DNA from: Diplolepis rosae
Taxonomy: Eukaryota > Arthropoda > Insecta > Hymenoptera > Diplolepididae
NCBI GenBank assembly: GCA_030998225.1
Contig: JAPYXD010000680.1
Span: forward strand, 2,170,001-2,234,000
Length of the DNA: 64,000 nt
Direction: 5' to 3'
The position numbers were made by a program, and so were the translations under genes. The first letter of the stretch is position 1, and each line of letters starts with the position of its first letter. Under the pieces are notes generated by a model. That model was not told where the DNA came from. It ran no database searches and saw nothing but the letters and a program-made list of their open reading frames with translations. Positions 46,701 to 58,481 of the stretch are shown here, piece after piece.

Positions 46701-48559
46701 TTCAAGTTTTTATCGAAAAAATTTTTTCAACAATCATTGATTGTAACATTGATAAATTAGGTTATTACAGTAAAGAAAAAAGCCTAAAATGAGTCGTTTA
46801 AATGATGAAACTAAAGTGTTGTAGAGCTAAACGTGGCTTTGAAGGACAAAGATTGGCAGGTGTATGTCGAGGCTAGCTCCATAACAAATTCCAGCGTAGT
46901 GAATCACCGATTAAATTCTCATACCATAAAAAGATTAATACTCTAATAAGACTCCAAGAGATCGAGGCGTAAACAAACGCCACAGATGTTTCAAATATAA
47001 ACTGCGACATTAACCTTTCAAAATTTATCAAATACTTGAATCGTTTTTGTTAGATTTGACGAAAAAAAGTTGTCAGTAAAATATTTTGTAAACAATTTTG
47101 TATTATAACGTTAGTTTGTTTGAGAAATTTCATCAGGACAATTTGTAGATCTTTTTGAGCACTATTAGAAATTAGTTAGTTGAGTTTGAAATTAAAATTT
47201 TGTTTTTTTCCAAGAGTAGTTTTGTTATAAATATTTTTAAATTGTTGAAGAATCGAATTTCCATATCTTCTCTTAATAATAAGCAGACACATTATATATT
47301 GTTCTTTTTTCATCTTCGACTGTAAATCTCATCATATAAAATTGACTTTACTCCTGTATGACATTTCAAACAATAGAAAAGAAGAATCCCTGAATTCAAA
47401 ACTAAAATTAATTTCCTTAGTGTAGTATTTTAATTTATTTTTGCAAGCATTCTGAAGTATTAAAACCCATTGTCTGGTGCGAAATACAAAAATGGCTTTG
47501 GATCTGCATTATTTATATTAATGCTAATGATTGAGTGGAAATTCTCGACTTGAAGTCTAGCTGACGTTATTCAGTTCATTAGTTTTATAATTTGTAAATT
47601 ATTTAGCTCTCTTCAATGAGAAAAATATATATTTTTTTCTAATTCTTTGTTTAAATCAAGCTAATTATTGGTTTTAATCGAGTATGAAAATTTTTTTAAT
47701 GTATTGAAATCGAGCTAATTTGTCGTTAATTGAAACAAAAAATTCGCCTTTTTCCACAATATGCATTTAAACAAATTTTTTTGTTCTAATCAAAGAAACC
47801 GTTTTCTTGGTGTTCTTATTTTCAACTGTTGGTGATATTTTTTGAATTTTTTTAGAATATAAAAAAAATACTTTAGCAACTTGATTGCCTAAAATTGATG
47901 AAAAAAAGTTCTAAAAAATCCCTTGGCTTATAATATGAGTTTTTAACGCCCATAATGTGAGAAAAAAGATTTGGAAATCTCACTTTTGATGGTTATATTC
48001 TATAAAATTAAGTATCTCATAAAATGTAAATTTCTTTCATAAAATAGTAGTAAAAGATAACTCAATTTAATCAAGTTTGCAGAAGTTCATATTTACTATC
48101 AGTTATTCTCACTAATCTCTTCCATTATTGATTATCTTATAGGCTGGAAAATATGTTTCAAGAACAGATTCTGAGAATATTATTGATATTGCATATAACT
48201 TTCGAAATCCCTTTCACAAGACATACAAAGAAACTTAAGATCGATCGCTCTACGTACAATTAACTGTACCATGCAGGATAACAATCTTAACGATTCTGCT
48301 TGTGAAATAACATTCAAAACCTCATTCTGCTTGAAATTTGAGATTTTAGTAGTGCGGATTTGTGCTCCAGCGTTCACCACAAACTAACCGTTCTAACAGC
48401 GGGATAATTTCGAACATTTAGTTTTGTTACTATAATATATAGTATGTAACTACAACAGTATGTAGTTTTGCACTATTTATAGTTGCGTTCGGTTTTCATC
48501 ACCCTCTACCATTCGCAAATTAATCGCTGGTGTCGTGAACCCTCTCTCTATAATTAGGC
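46701..48559. other. No gene seen; scattered repeat pieces
   Basis: 47030-47200 has a piece of the 5940-6890 family and a few bases of SINE tail near 47170. 47610-47810 has A/T words as at 1381. Otherwise unrecognised. Confidence 0.45.
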
Positions 48560-49330
48560 ACAATTTGGTTCAAGAAATATCAACCCTTTAAGTAATATTA
48601 AACCGAATAATGATTTATAAAAACCAGAAAAAATTTTAAAAAGTTCTAATGCATTTCAAATAATTCTTATACGATCTTAATTTAAAAAATACATTTGTCT
48701 TCATTCTGATTAAAGGCGATAAAAAATTCCATTTTCCTATCAAAATATGCGAGATACGGCAAAAATTTTAAGGAACAAAATTCTTTATTTAAAAAAAAAA
48801 ATCTATAAATTTCCTGATGACTATTTTTTCTTATGAGTTATATTTTTGTATATTAATAAAAAATGTTATCAAAAATAAAACCTTCAATTTCCAAAAAACT
48901 ATACGTGATGAGAAATAAATCTTCCAGACGAAATGGTTCATCTCAAGAAGATATACAAATTTACTTGAGAACACTTTTTGATCGGACACGTAGTTTTCGT
49001 TTTAATTGTAAAAACGTTATCAAAAATGAAAAATTCTATTTTGCACTAAATCTATGTGAGATACGAAAAAAATGTCAGGAAAGAAAATTGTTCGATTCAA
49101 AAAGATCTGCAAATTAGCTTCAGACTATTTTCTCATAAATCTTTTCATTTATTTTGTTTTACGAAAATCAATAATTTACTTTTTCTGCCAAAATATACGA
49201 GATATGGAAAAAATGTTAGAAAACAATATTGTTAATTTCTAAAAGATCTACAACTTTGTCTTGGAAATTTCGTCATAGGAGTGATATCTTTTGTTTAATA
49301 ATGAAAAATATTATTAAAAATAACAAAAAA
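48560..49330 (-). repeat. Dispersed repeats: third copy of the 45430 segment, then the 5940-6890 family
   Basis: 48560-48720 matches 45430-45565. 48720-49330 carries inverted diverged units (GAGATACGAAAAAAATGTCAG, split by divergence, and TTCAAAAAGATCTGCAAATT). Confidence 0.6.
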
Positions 49331-49369
49331 AACCTCTTCTAAGCAAAACTCTACGCGGAATACGAAAAA

Positions 49370-49810
49370 ATTGTTAGGGCCAAATTTAGTGATTTGTATA
49401 TAAGAGAAGACCAAGCGCAAAGCGCGAGATCCACAGATTTCGGAGCGCGAAGACCGAAACGCGTGCACTAGGATCATTCAAATTTTTATTTTTGATGCAA
49501 ATGTCGTTCTAATGGATATAAAATAAAAAATCGATCGCGAAGCGCGAGTGTCATGATGAGAATGACTTCTTTAAGGAAAATAAAGCCTTAAGTAAAATGA
49601 ATTTTATTTTCCATTTGAAACCAAAAACAGATTTAGTAACCTTCAGAAAATATAATTTACATTTACAATATAATAAAAATGACTTGATTTTTAGTATCAA
49701 TTTACAAAAAATAAACTTGAATTTGTGCGAAGAATATAAGACCCAGCGCGAAGCGCAACGATCGAATCACGCGCTCAAATATGCAAACGATGATAATATG
49801 CCCGCGAAGC
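49370..49810 (+). repeat. CGCGAAGCGCGAG-type dispersed repeat
   Basis: Several GCGCGAAG words, with GATCGCGAAGCGCGAGTGTC at about 49530 and the same downstream context as 38300-38420. Confidence 0.65.
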
Positions 49811-50479
49811 GGACAAATGTTTTACTGCGTATATGAATCATTTTTAGCTTTTTATTATATCCCCGATTCTGAATATATAAATATAAATGTCTTTGAATTA
49901 AAACTCGATTATGATACTTATTATATAAGAAATTACGTCTATAAAAGGTGATTAGATCGAGAGCATAAAAATAGCACACTTAACAGGCACGATGATGACT
50001 AATGATTACTCATTTATGTTCGTATTTAAGATTATAAATTGATGTGGTTATTTTTGCAACTCAAAAAATACATCAAGCAAACAATCAAGCTCTTAATTAA
50101 GAAAGCTTTACAGTTGGATCAATTTCTTAAATTGCAAATTTCTATGAAGGAAAGTCCATAAATATATTATATATTACAAAGAAGGTTTGGAAATAAGCCA
50201 GAGGGCAATTCCGCGCCCATTGACCTTTCCAATAGTAGTTGTACGTGCCTTAAGGCATCCACGCCTTCGTGATGTTCGATTGAAAAGTCATTAGGCTGCT
50301 CGCACAGAACGACACGGTGAGGCTAGCAAACCCTTTTATTTCCAACACCAAATCCTGGAATATATATTTATACCAACAAACACTCGTGGAAGTGGAAGGT
50401 TTTCAATTTATCAATATTTTCCTTCATTTCCTGTAATTTGAAGACGGATTAATCATTTTAAGAGGCTTAATATTCATAA
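49811..50479. other. No gene seen
   Basis: Intron 2; no recognised feature. Confidence 0.5.
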
Positions 50480-50830
50480 CAGGGTGGCCGCTGGACCGCA
50501 AAACCTGGAAAACCGGGAAATGACCGGGAATTTTTTAAAATGTTTAATAAAAAAACAATTTTAATTTGTTTTAAATGTGTTACATAAAGTTATTTACTTA
50601 TATATTATTTTATGCATTTCGAAATTCCCGCCTTATTTTAACAATTGTCCATTTCGTATGATTTCGATATACCAGGAAAAATTGCATTTCTGAATATTGA
50701 ATAAAAAATATTTTAAAACTCTAAAAACCCATTGCATTAACTGTTATTCATTGGAAACTATTTTTTTAATGACCAGGAAAAAATTTCCGATGACCGGGAA
50801 TTATTTTTGTCGATGAAAATGGTCACCCTG
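50480..50830. mobile_element. MITE with CAGGGTGGCC ends
   Basis: CAGGGTGGCCGCTGGACC...GGTCACCCTG, flanked by CATAA on both sides. Interior GACCGGGAATTTTT and its inverted-type partner GACCGGGAATTATTT. Such ends are frequent in insects; superfamily not assigned. Confidence 0.75.
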
Positions 50831-52090
50831 CATAAGAATAAAATGCAAATACATAAATATCTTCGTATTTTGCAGACTTGAAAATTTAGTCTTGAAAGCA
50901 ATTTTCAACTTGACTTTCTCTTTGAGTAGAATAATGTTTCCGTAGGACTAATTGAAAAGCAGAGCAAGTATACAATTTCCGAAAGTAAGGATTGAGGGTT
51001 TAGGATTTCTTAGTTGAACTAGGACTTCAGTTCTTGTTGTTAAGGAAACTAAAGAGGAAGAGAAGAAAGTACGGAAAACGTAAAGTGGCAGCTGAGAAAG
51101 TTGAAGGTAGAAAGAGGGAGTAAAGAAAACATTCACTAGCTTGACGCCTTCTTTTAGTGAAGTTTAGTATAAGGTGTTTCCACTCGCTGTAGTAAATGAG
51201 TCTCTGAAAAGGCCATCAAAGACCAAACAAAAGCGGCGGCTTGCGTTTGTGTTGATGAGACTGAAGCTTAAGATGTTAGGAATTCACCTCGTTAAATGGA
51301 GCCACAACCCCTATGGATCGAGATTATCGGAAAACTAATACAGACTCAATGCTTCGTTCAAAGCATCAAAAATGCTATTTTCCAGTAACCGTAACACTGA
51401 TAGAATTTGAAGAGGGTCATTGGATGGAAAAAACCCCAACCCTAGATTCTCGACCCTAACTTTTGACGTCGAGGTCGATTGAGTCATGAGATTCCAGTCC
51501 AATTAAAGTTATTAACGAACGTCGCGAAGCATACGAGGAAAAGTATAAAACAAGAGGCGAGGGTCAGCGAGAAAAAAATATATGAGGAGCTGACGACAAA
51601 CGATATCCACTCTGAGACTAGAACACTTGAATAAAGTGCTTAGAATCTGGAGAAAAGGAATATTTGAAGTATAGAAGGAAAAAGAGAAGTATTTTGCAAC
51701 ATTTAAGTTAATGAGGTCGTTCACACAGTTAAACTATTCCTGAGCCTTACAAATGTCTCGAGGGAAATTAAGATATTCACGAAAAAATCACGCTTAGGTC
51801 CAAAACACTGCTTTTCTCCAGAAAATGCAATGCGTGACTTGCAACTAAAACCCTCTTGACACCTATTTTTAAAAAAAATTTTGTTTCATGAAAAAGCGAC
51901 GAAAACTAAAATTAATTAAGTCTCGTTTCAGACTAAAAGGTTTTTAAATATTCATGAATATATTTTTAAACATTTTGTTTCATGTGAAGAGATACTTAAC
52001 GTCCAACGAGTAACGAACGTGACTCTTTTTTTCTGGAAAGCTTTATTCATATCTCCGAGAATGGAAAATTCCAGACAATGAAGTCGAAAT
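50831..52090. other. No gene seen
   Basis: Unique intron 2 sequence, GC-richer at 50950-51500. No exon recognised. Confidence 0.45.
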
Positions 52091-52292
52091 GTACTTACAG
52101 TTCTGAACATTCATTGAGCGATGGAAAATGTTTTGTTCGAAAACTATTTTTGACCCAGTAAATTTAATAATATTGTATATTTTATGGTAAATTGTATATT
52201 CAAAGGGCCCTAAATATAAACATGATAATTAATTTTGTTTCAAAAAAGAAATTTCCAAATCGTTCAATGAACTTTTAGAACTGTGAGTACAT
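52091..52292. mobile_element. Foldback MITE, third copy of the 22888 family
   Basis: GTACTTACAGTTCTGAACAT...TTTAGAACTGTGAGTAC. Confidence 0.7.
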
Positions 52293-52918
52293 GAAGTCGA
52301 ACTGTCAATACGTCAGAAGTATTGTTTGCGCAGTGGATGATATTGTTTTTAGACTTCATTTCATTGATAGAGAGAATAGAAGAAAACTGGTTCTTCGCAA
52401 GTTTTCCTTTTATCTGCTTCACTTTATTGAGTAGAATTTATTTTGAAAGCTCTTAGAATTTAATTTTGTAGATTTTATACAACTCGGGTTTTTTAAAAGC
52501 AATATGTATGCTTCAAGCACGAAACTTTATCATTTTCTCAGCTGATCATGTGGCAGATCAATGGAAATACGGATAGGGTTCATGCCTCGTCGTACAGCTG
52601 CGACAACAATAAAGTTTAGAGAGACTAAAATAACTATTTGTATTGCTAATATAAACCCTCAGATTGTTCCAATCTTCAATATCAGTACCAAATAGTAATC
52701 AATATTTTTAAAGATAGATTAATGCATTCGAAAAGCTTGTAATAAGAAAAAAGAATCTCGAAGATTAGTTATTTACACAATTCATCCAAATATGCGTTTA
52801 TTGTTTTGGAACTTTCAGTGTTAATGCTGATAAGGTACTTGAAAGCATCTATCTCAGAAAAAGATTAAATAATAGTTTTTGGTATGAGTAATGATCTTTG
52901 ATTTCTTAACATTAGCAG
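52293..52918. other. 3' end of intron 2
   Basis: No element recognised. Ends with a branch-point-like CTTAAC and the tandem acceptor TAGCAG. Confidence 0.6.
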
Positions 52919-53080
52919 GAGGAGGTAAAATCTGAGGAAACGAAAGAAGAGCCATCGGTAGATGCCCCTGCAGAGGCTGCCGAGGTCACCACACCTACCG
53001 AAGCCACAACACCTACCGAAACCACTCCTGCCAGTCCAAATTCAGCCACATCTCCAGACAGCAAGGATGCCAAAAAGAAA
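52919..53080 (+). CDS. Akap200: Akap200-like, coding exon 2 (acidic Thr/Pro-rich segment)
   Basis: 54 codons in phase 0 at both ends. It begins EEVKSEETKEEPS, runs through Thr/Pro/Ala repeats (TTPTEATTPTETTP) and ends in a basic cluster, KDAKKK, which forms the first part of the effector domain. The donor is GTAAGG. The acceptor is a tandem TAGCAG, so splicing could optionally add one Gln codon. Such acidic, disordered composition is typical of MARCKS and AKAP200. It is too short to stand out as an open frame, but is clear from its phase, splice sites and continuity with the next exon. Confidence 0.88.
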
Positions 53081-53297
53081 GTAAGGCCTTTATATAAATC
53101 CTGAGTACTAGGATATTTTTTAGTCCACTATTTTATGAAATCTTTCATGTACAAAAAAAATTAGTATCAAGTACTTTTTTTGAATTTTTCATATTCTATA
53201 ACTACCAGAGACTTATTATTTTTGCTGAGTGCTGTATATATATATTTAAATCAAGTTTCATTTTGTAGTCGAGTCACGTCAGAGACTGAACTATTAA

Positions 53298-53662
53298 GGA
53301 AGCATTGGATGAGCAGTCGGAAAAAAGTTTAGTTGAACTGACTATTTTCAAAGTTTTTTTCATTTATAATCTTCTTTCATCGAGTTCTTTTTTATCAAAA
53401 GTTTAAATCGGGTGAAAATGATATATTTTCTATTGCTGGAATTATATCATCCAAAAACAACTAAAATTTGTTTATCGATTCCAATGATAAGAACTATATC
53501 ATTTTTATCTTATTAAAACTTTTCATCATGACTCATTTTATTCGAAATAAAATTTTCTACACTTTCACAGAAAAAATTTGATTAAATAAAATTATAAATG
53601 AAAAAACTGAAAAAATAGTCACTTTGACTAAATTTTTTCCCGATTATATGTCCAATTCTTCC
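53298..53662. mobile_element. Foldback MITE, family H, inside the short intron 3
   Basis: TTAA (53294-53297), then GGAAGCATTGGATGAGCAG...TATGTCCAATTCTTCC, then TTAA (53663-53666). Inner arms TTTAGTTGAACTGACTATTTT-like (one mismatch-rich block) pair with AAATAGTCACTTTGACTAAA. It fills about 42% of the 872-bp intron. Confidence 0.8.
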
Positions 53663-53952
53663 TTAACTTAAAATTAGAATATATTGCAATAAAATATTTT
53701 TGATCGCGAATACATTTCTTCTAAAAGGATTAAATGATCCTGAAGAGAATCTGAAGGTTAATGTCAACATCTTTGCATTGATTATTATTCATATGTCTTT
53801 TAGAGAATGTTTTATGAGTTCTTTTTGGAGGTTATGATTCATAATTTGAAAAATGATAAATTTAAAAATGAGATCGAACTTAAAAAACGGTCACTGGAGT
53901 TTTTTGACTTTTTAGTTAGTGAATTTTAGTAAAGTGGTTAATTTGATTCCAG

Positions 53953-54072
53953 GTAAAGAAGCACAAGTTCTCCTTTAGGACATTCAGCTTTGGTAAAAAA
54001 GATAAGACCAAACCAGCACGAGAGGACACACCCAAGAATGGAGATGTCACTAAGGAAGAACCTCTGGTCGAG
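53953..54072 (+). CDS. Akap200: Akap200-like, coding exon 3 (MARCKS-type effector domain)
   Basis: 40 codons, phase 0 at both ends. It starts VKKHKFSFRTFSFGKKDK, completing the basic cluster begun in the previous exon. Lys-rich flanks around FSF and TFSF place Ser within Phe, the pattern that in MARCKS binds acidic membrane lipids, calmodulin and F-actin and is phosphorylated by PKC. The remainder (TKPARED, then TPKNGDVTKEEPLVE) is polar and acidic. The acceptor is TTGATTCCAG and the donor is GTAAGT at 54073. No stop codon is reached, so at least one more exon must follow. Confidence 0.9.
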
Positions 54073-55020
54073 GTAAGTCTATATTTCAATTTATTTGTCT
54101 AAATACGTGTATGTTGATGATATTCGCGTGTAGTAATTTTACTTATTGGTGAATATGTCTTCAAGTGAAGTTAGGTCATGCCCTCGCGTAAATGCGTAGG
54201 CGATTGTAGTTTGCAACACGCGACTATTCAAGATTGTAAAGCTAATCTCTTTTCTTTGGATCCCTCTCTTTGTATTTTGCCTTTCAAGGATGGAGAAAGG
54301 GAATTAAGGGGAATGGCGGGACCAGATCTGCTGTGACTCATCCTTTTGGTTCGTCGTACCTCGCAACGTTCGAGATTCGCCAGAGGGAAAACCGGCTTTA
54401 GGCCCGGAATTATCATCCTCGCGTGGCTCTATCTTAAATTTTGCAATTTTAAACGGCCATCTATTATCGAAAATATGTCAAAAATGTTTATTTATTTCTG
54501 CAATTTATTTTCTTTCTACAAAGAATATCCAAAAAATTATGGTTAATTATTTTTAAAAAGTTTTTACTGCTTCCATGAGATAATAACTGGTGACATATCT
54601 CATGCGTATAATTGGGAAGAAGTGAAAATTCACATATTCATAAGACATGCCGAGAATAATGAGAACTGGTTGCGCAACTGCCTGTGATTTCGCATAAGTA
54701 ATGATTCACTGATAAGTCTAAAATTGAGAAACTTGACGTAAAATGGCAAAAAGCTTCTGTAATCACTCGGAAAATTGCGAGTTCTTTAATTCTTGAAACA
54801 AATTTACATTGTATATTTTCAAATTTCATACCGGGTTATAAATAATGTTCTCAAAATTGAAAATCAATGTTTCAAGGTGGCAGTCTAGTAGACCTGGTTG
54901 TCTTACCTTGTGGCCTGGAATGTAAAGAGAAGGAAGGATAATTAATTAGATTTTCCTACCCTCGTTTTACGCCTTTCCCCACAACATTCGCTTAGGCATT
55001 TGCGCAACAGGGCCTTCAAA
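54073..55020. other. 5' part of intron 4, no gene seen
   Basis: Unique sequence. A GC-richer patch at 54240-54420 has short frames on both strands with no recognised product. Confidence 0.45.
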
Positions 55021-55152
55021 AATTTTATCCTAGCGCGAATTTCGTGAGGATGCAGCTTTGCCTAGCTATGCGCTTGAACATCCATAGATGGCTTGCTAAT
55101 TATGAATTCCCCTTGCATTTCTCTTGTCGACTCTTGTCGAACAGACGACCAG

Positions 55153-55533
55153 CTAACCTCGACTTTCTGCAGTCGCTCGTGCGGATTTGCGTGTGCGGTG
55201 TTTTTTGCAGACGCAGACGACTACGCGTGGCGTGGAACAGTGTGGCACGCCACGGAATGGATATGGGAGTGGCTTCGTGAATCCTTCTGCACCCTACTCG
55301 GTCTGCTTCAGTCCTACAGGATGCATCATCGATCATCGCTTTCGGCTCTAGTCTCCTTACTTATTCCACATTCAGTTTCTATAATCTCCTTTGATAATAC
55401 GGATTTTATAAAGAAATCCGAAATTATCGACTCTTTATGCTCTTGCAATTTTCAACTTTCAAAATCTCTTGTACTTCTTCAAGATAATCAAGTCTTCAAA
55501 TGTTACACTGACATTCAGATATATTGTTTACTT
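55153..55533 (+). other. Candidate alternative exon with Trp/Leu-rich amphipathic helix (speculative)
   Basis: An open frame of about 170 codons crosses a GC-rich unique island and encodes ATEWIWEWLRESFCTLLGLL. Hydrophobic pairs recur as WI, WL, SF, LL with two residues between, the spacing of PKA RII-binding helices, although Trp and Ser break the strict AKAP consensus. A donor-like GTAAGT follows at 55534 in phase 0. The best acceptor (TTTTTTGCAG, ending 55210) gives the wrong phase for exon 53953-54072; the in-phase acceptor at 55152 has a poor pyrimidine tract. The 3' half is AT-rich and looks non-coding. It may instead be conserved regulatory DNA. Confidence 0.2.
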
Positions 55534-56207
55534 GTAAGTGAATTGCCATTTCGACATCCTAATAATTGCATAAGTATCTTTCTTTGTAAATGTCATTGTA
55601 GATTCTGAAAGTGAGTTTTTCTATTCATCATTTCTCAACGGGGTACTTTTGTATTTAATTTAGACCCTTGACTCTCTGGATTCTCCCTCATACAGATTTT
55701 ATAATTTATTAATGCCTTAAAATTTCAGGGGCAAGTGAACTTTGAATGCAACTTTGCGTTTCGATGATTTTGGTGTGGAAACGCTCTATCAGACCGGGGA
55801 ATCAGTAATAGAAACAGGTCGGTAGTCTGGCTGTTCATTGTGCGAGTTTACGACACGGTTCAACGATCCAAACTTCCCGGATATACTTACCTATGTTATA
55901 TTCTGACGCTTAAAAAGTTTCGACGCTACGTATTCGCACTAAATGGTCACATAACTGTCTTTGATACTGCTCATTTCGATGGCAAATATTCTTATCAATG
56001 AACGTTTATGGCTCCACGAGCAGATATTTATCGCCTTGGATTTTTCAGCTTTAAGATCTCGTTGATTATCTTTGCGGCGCGAATTGTCGCAGTGATAAGC
56101 TTTGTGTATTTCTTTCAACACTAAATAAAAACTCCACTAATTTATTGGCCCACTGAAACATGATTCTCATAGAGATATTAATTCATTTTCATGTTTTTCT
56201 CTCGCAG

Positions 56208-56324
56208 GACCCATACTCTCCTCCAGGACCTAGCCTTTATTTTACTCGTTTTCTCACTCCACCCTCGTTATTATGTTACTGCCGCTGCGGGGACGACGCG
56301 GACATTTTATGTGACCGTAAATAA
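56208..56324 (+). other. Candidate alternative 3' coding exon, 38 codons plus stop (speculative)
   Basis: A strong acceptor (TGTTTTTCTCTCGCAG) is followed in phase 0, matching the upstream donor, by DPYSPPGPSLYFTRFLTPP and a Cys-rich tail, then TAA at 56322-56324. It is GC-richer than its surroundings. No close polyadenylation signal was seen and I recognise no family. The opposite strand also has an open frame here (56307-56510). Confidence 0.2.
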
Positions 56325-58430
56325 GATTGTAACGTCGACGAAAAGGAGAAGGTGGTTCAAGCAAAAGACTTCGATTTCAACCTTTTGAGGTTTACCGTCC
56401 ACTGTAGGGTGGTTGTCATTGAGTCTTCTCTTCTTGGCGCCATTATACACTTCAACCACAGAATCGGAAGATGATTTGTTGCTTGCCACTAACGTAAAAT
56501 AAGCAGGGTGTCGGAAATAACTGATTATTGCAGATTTGATGTCTCTCTACTGACGGAATCCTCGAAAACTCACTTCGAAATCTATGATCCAAAGTAGTTC
56601 CCATTGTCTGATTGATTCTAATGATCTTAAATTTAAATAATCTTATCAAAATTACTCTTCTTCAAAAGATTCTAAAAGGAAGTCACGCCTTTGTGAAAAT
56701 GAGTTTGTTTTAATACTTCGAATGCCGCTCTACATGAAAACAGAAACAAGAGACTAGCAGATAATTGTTTCAGATCTTTTGTACACCTGCCTTGTTCCAT
56801 GTTAGGGAACTAGGCGACACTGTGTCGAGGGGTGCGCGGATAAGACTTATAATAAGGGGTTTTAGTGACACGACAGACTACGTTGCAAATTGTATTAATT
56901 AATAATTCTCTGCGAAGCTAAAACACGTCTCGGCGATAAGTTCGTGAGACAAGATAACCCGATTTTTATTTTCACTGCTTCCGTGATTTAGCTTCTTTAT
57001 TCTGGGAAATATATCTTTATTTTCGTAAATTGAAACAGAGGGGTAAACGTTTATTGAACCTGGATTTCGTATAATTGAACAAATTAATCAGTTTCTTTAA
57101 AAAAAAATATATTACTATTAAATTAATTGAAAAAAACGTGTTGGATTATTTTTTATTTCTGTTTATGATGAAAATAATAAGGGACCGTTTAATATTTCCT
57201 TTTCACCCACCCTAGTGTTCAATGACTCGTGTTAGTATCAGGCAGACTTAGTTTCTGTATTGCAAATCTCGTTAGTCGCTCGGTGGCGATGGTTAAACCG
57301 GTTTTATTCGCTACGGAAAGCGTCTCGGTAGTTTCCACTTGGCTCGATTTCAATCGCAATGATCCGATGAAATTCATCGCACGGTCGATAAGTCGCCTGT
57401 TTCCGAAGATTAAGCGCGAGCCAGGGAACGGTGTTTGATTGGTTCTTCAACAGAGATTACGTGTTACGATAAACGCTTAGTCAACTTGAATTCTCGGGTC
57501 ATATCTGAAGTCTTAACGTATCTGTAGAAATTGTGATAATAAATAACACAAATAAATTTATCACGCACCAAAAACTTGTTATATAAAAGGTCGATAGTAT
57601 TTTATTTTGCATGTCTAGATTCCACTCTAGAAGGGAAGAACAAATCATGAGATTTCAGCAGGTGGATTTTTCATCCTTGCAATAAAATTTTTCAATTTGC
57701 TCTCCAATGTGTTTTCATGGCTAACTATGAAAAGCTTTCGATTATACAAGACTCGGGTCCTATTCGCACATTCCGTTCATTCAGGTTTTATATTTGACAG
57801 GTGAAATACACATAAAGAGTTGTAAACTCGCCCTACGACTACCTAGTGAGGTGAGCAAGTTTTAAGCTCCGACCCTTTTCTATATCCACATCCTTTCTAT
57901 TCAAAAAGGTAATAAAATTCTGTTAAGGTCATTCGTCTGTGCCTCCATCAATGGTGAAAATAATTTTATATTTTAAATAATGTCCAAGAAGTTTGAAAGA
58001 TAGAGAAACTGGTGACTTCTCGTTAGCTTGCTTTGAAGTTGATTAATAAAAGAATATGGTAAGTTATTTATCGTATTTCTCAACTGCATCGAAGCACCTC
58101 CCTGAACATGGCCTGTCACTATACCTGAGCCATCTGTCACCATTCCGCCCTTCTCTACATTACGACCCATGAGTCATCAAATATTATTTAAAAAATGACT
58201 AGACTTCTAACCATCATCATTTTTTTCTACTTAAAAATCCAACGAAAAAGAACTTTCTTTTTCCCCCTACAGAGCTAAAGAATTACTATTCTGATATGTT
58301 GAAATTTAGCTCTAAAGACTCTGGTTATTTTCCATTAGAAATATCATTTTTCTCGTGGTGTGTTTGAAATGAAAAAGGGAGAATAGACCCTTGAGGTAGA
58401 TTTGAAGAAACGAATCGAAACTTCTTTAAC
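56325..58430. other. Intron 4, unique sequence with GC-richer islands
   Basis: A minus-strand frame (about 56307-56510) reads SDSVVEVYNGAKKRRLNDN but is not recognised. 57230-57440 (plus) is an unrecognised open frame in a CpG-containing patch. No repeats of the TTAA families seen. Confidence 0.3.
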
Positions 58431-58471
58431 GATACGAAACAACCCTAACGATCACTTTTGAGCACTGGAAC

Positions 58472-58481
58472 GTGACGTCAC
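58472..58481. promoter_or_regulatory. Second perfect CRE palindrome, intron 4
   Basis: GTGACGTCAC again, within a GC-rich unique island (about 58440-58680) that also has CCCTCCC-type tracts and is not part of any repeat seen here. It could be an enhancer or internal promoter. No first-exon-like structure was clear. Confidence 0.3.

Noticed and set aside
55100..55336. Minus-strand frame of 78 codons
   Set aside because: Shadow of the GC-rich island at 55030-55330; no recognised product.
57229..57438. 69-codon plus-strand frame in a CpG-containing patch
   Set aside because: No family, no clear acceptor; more likely unique regulatory DNA.
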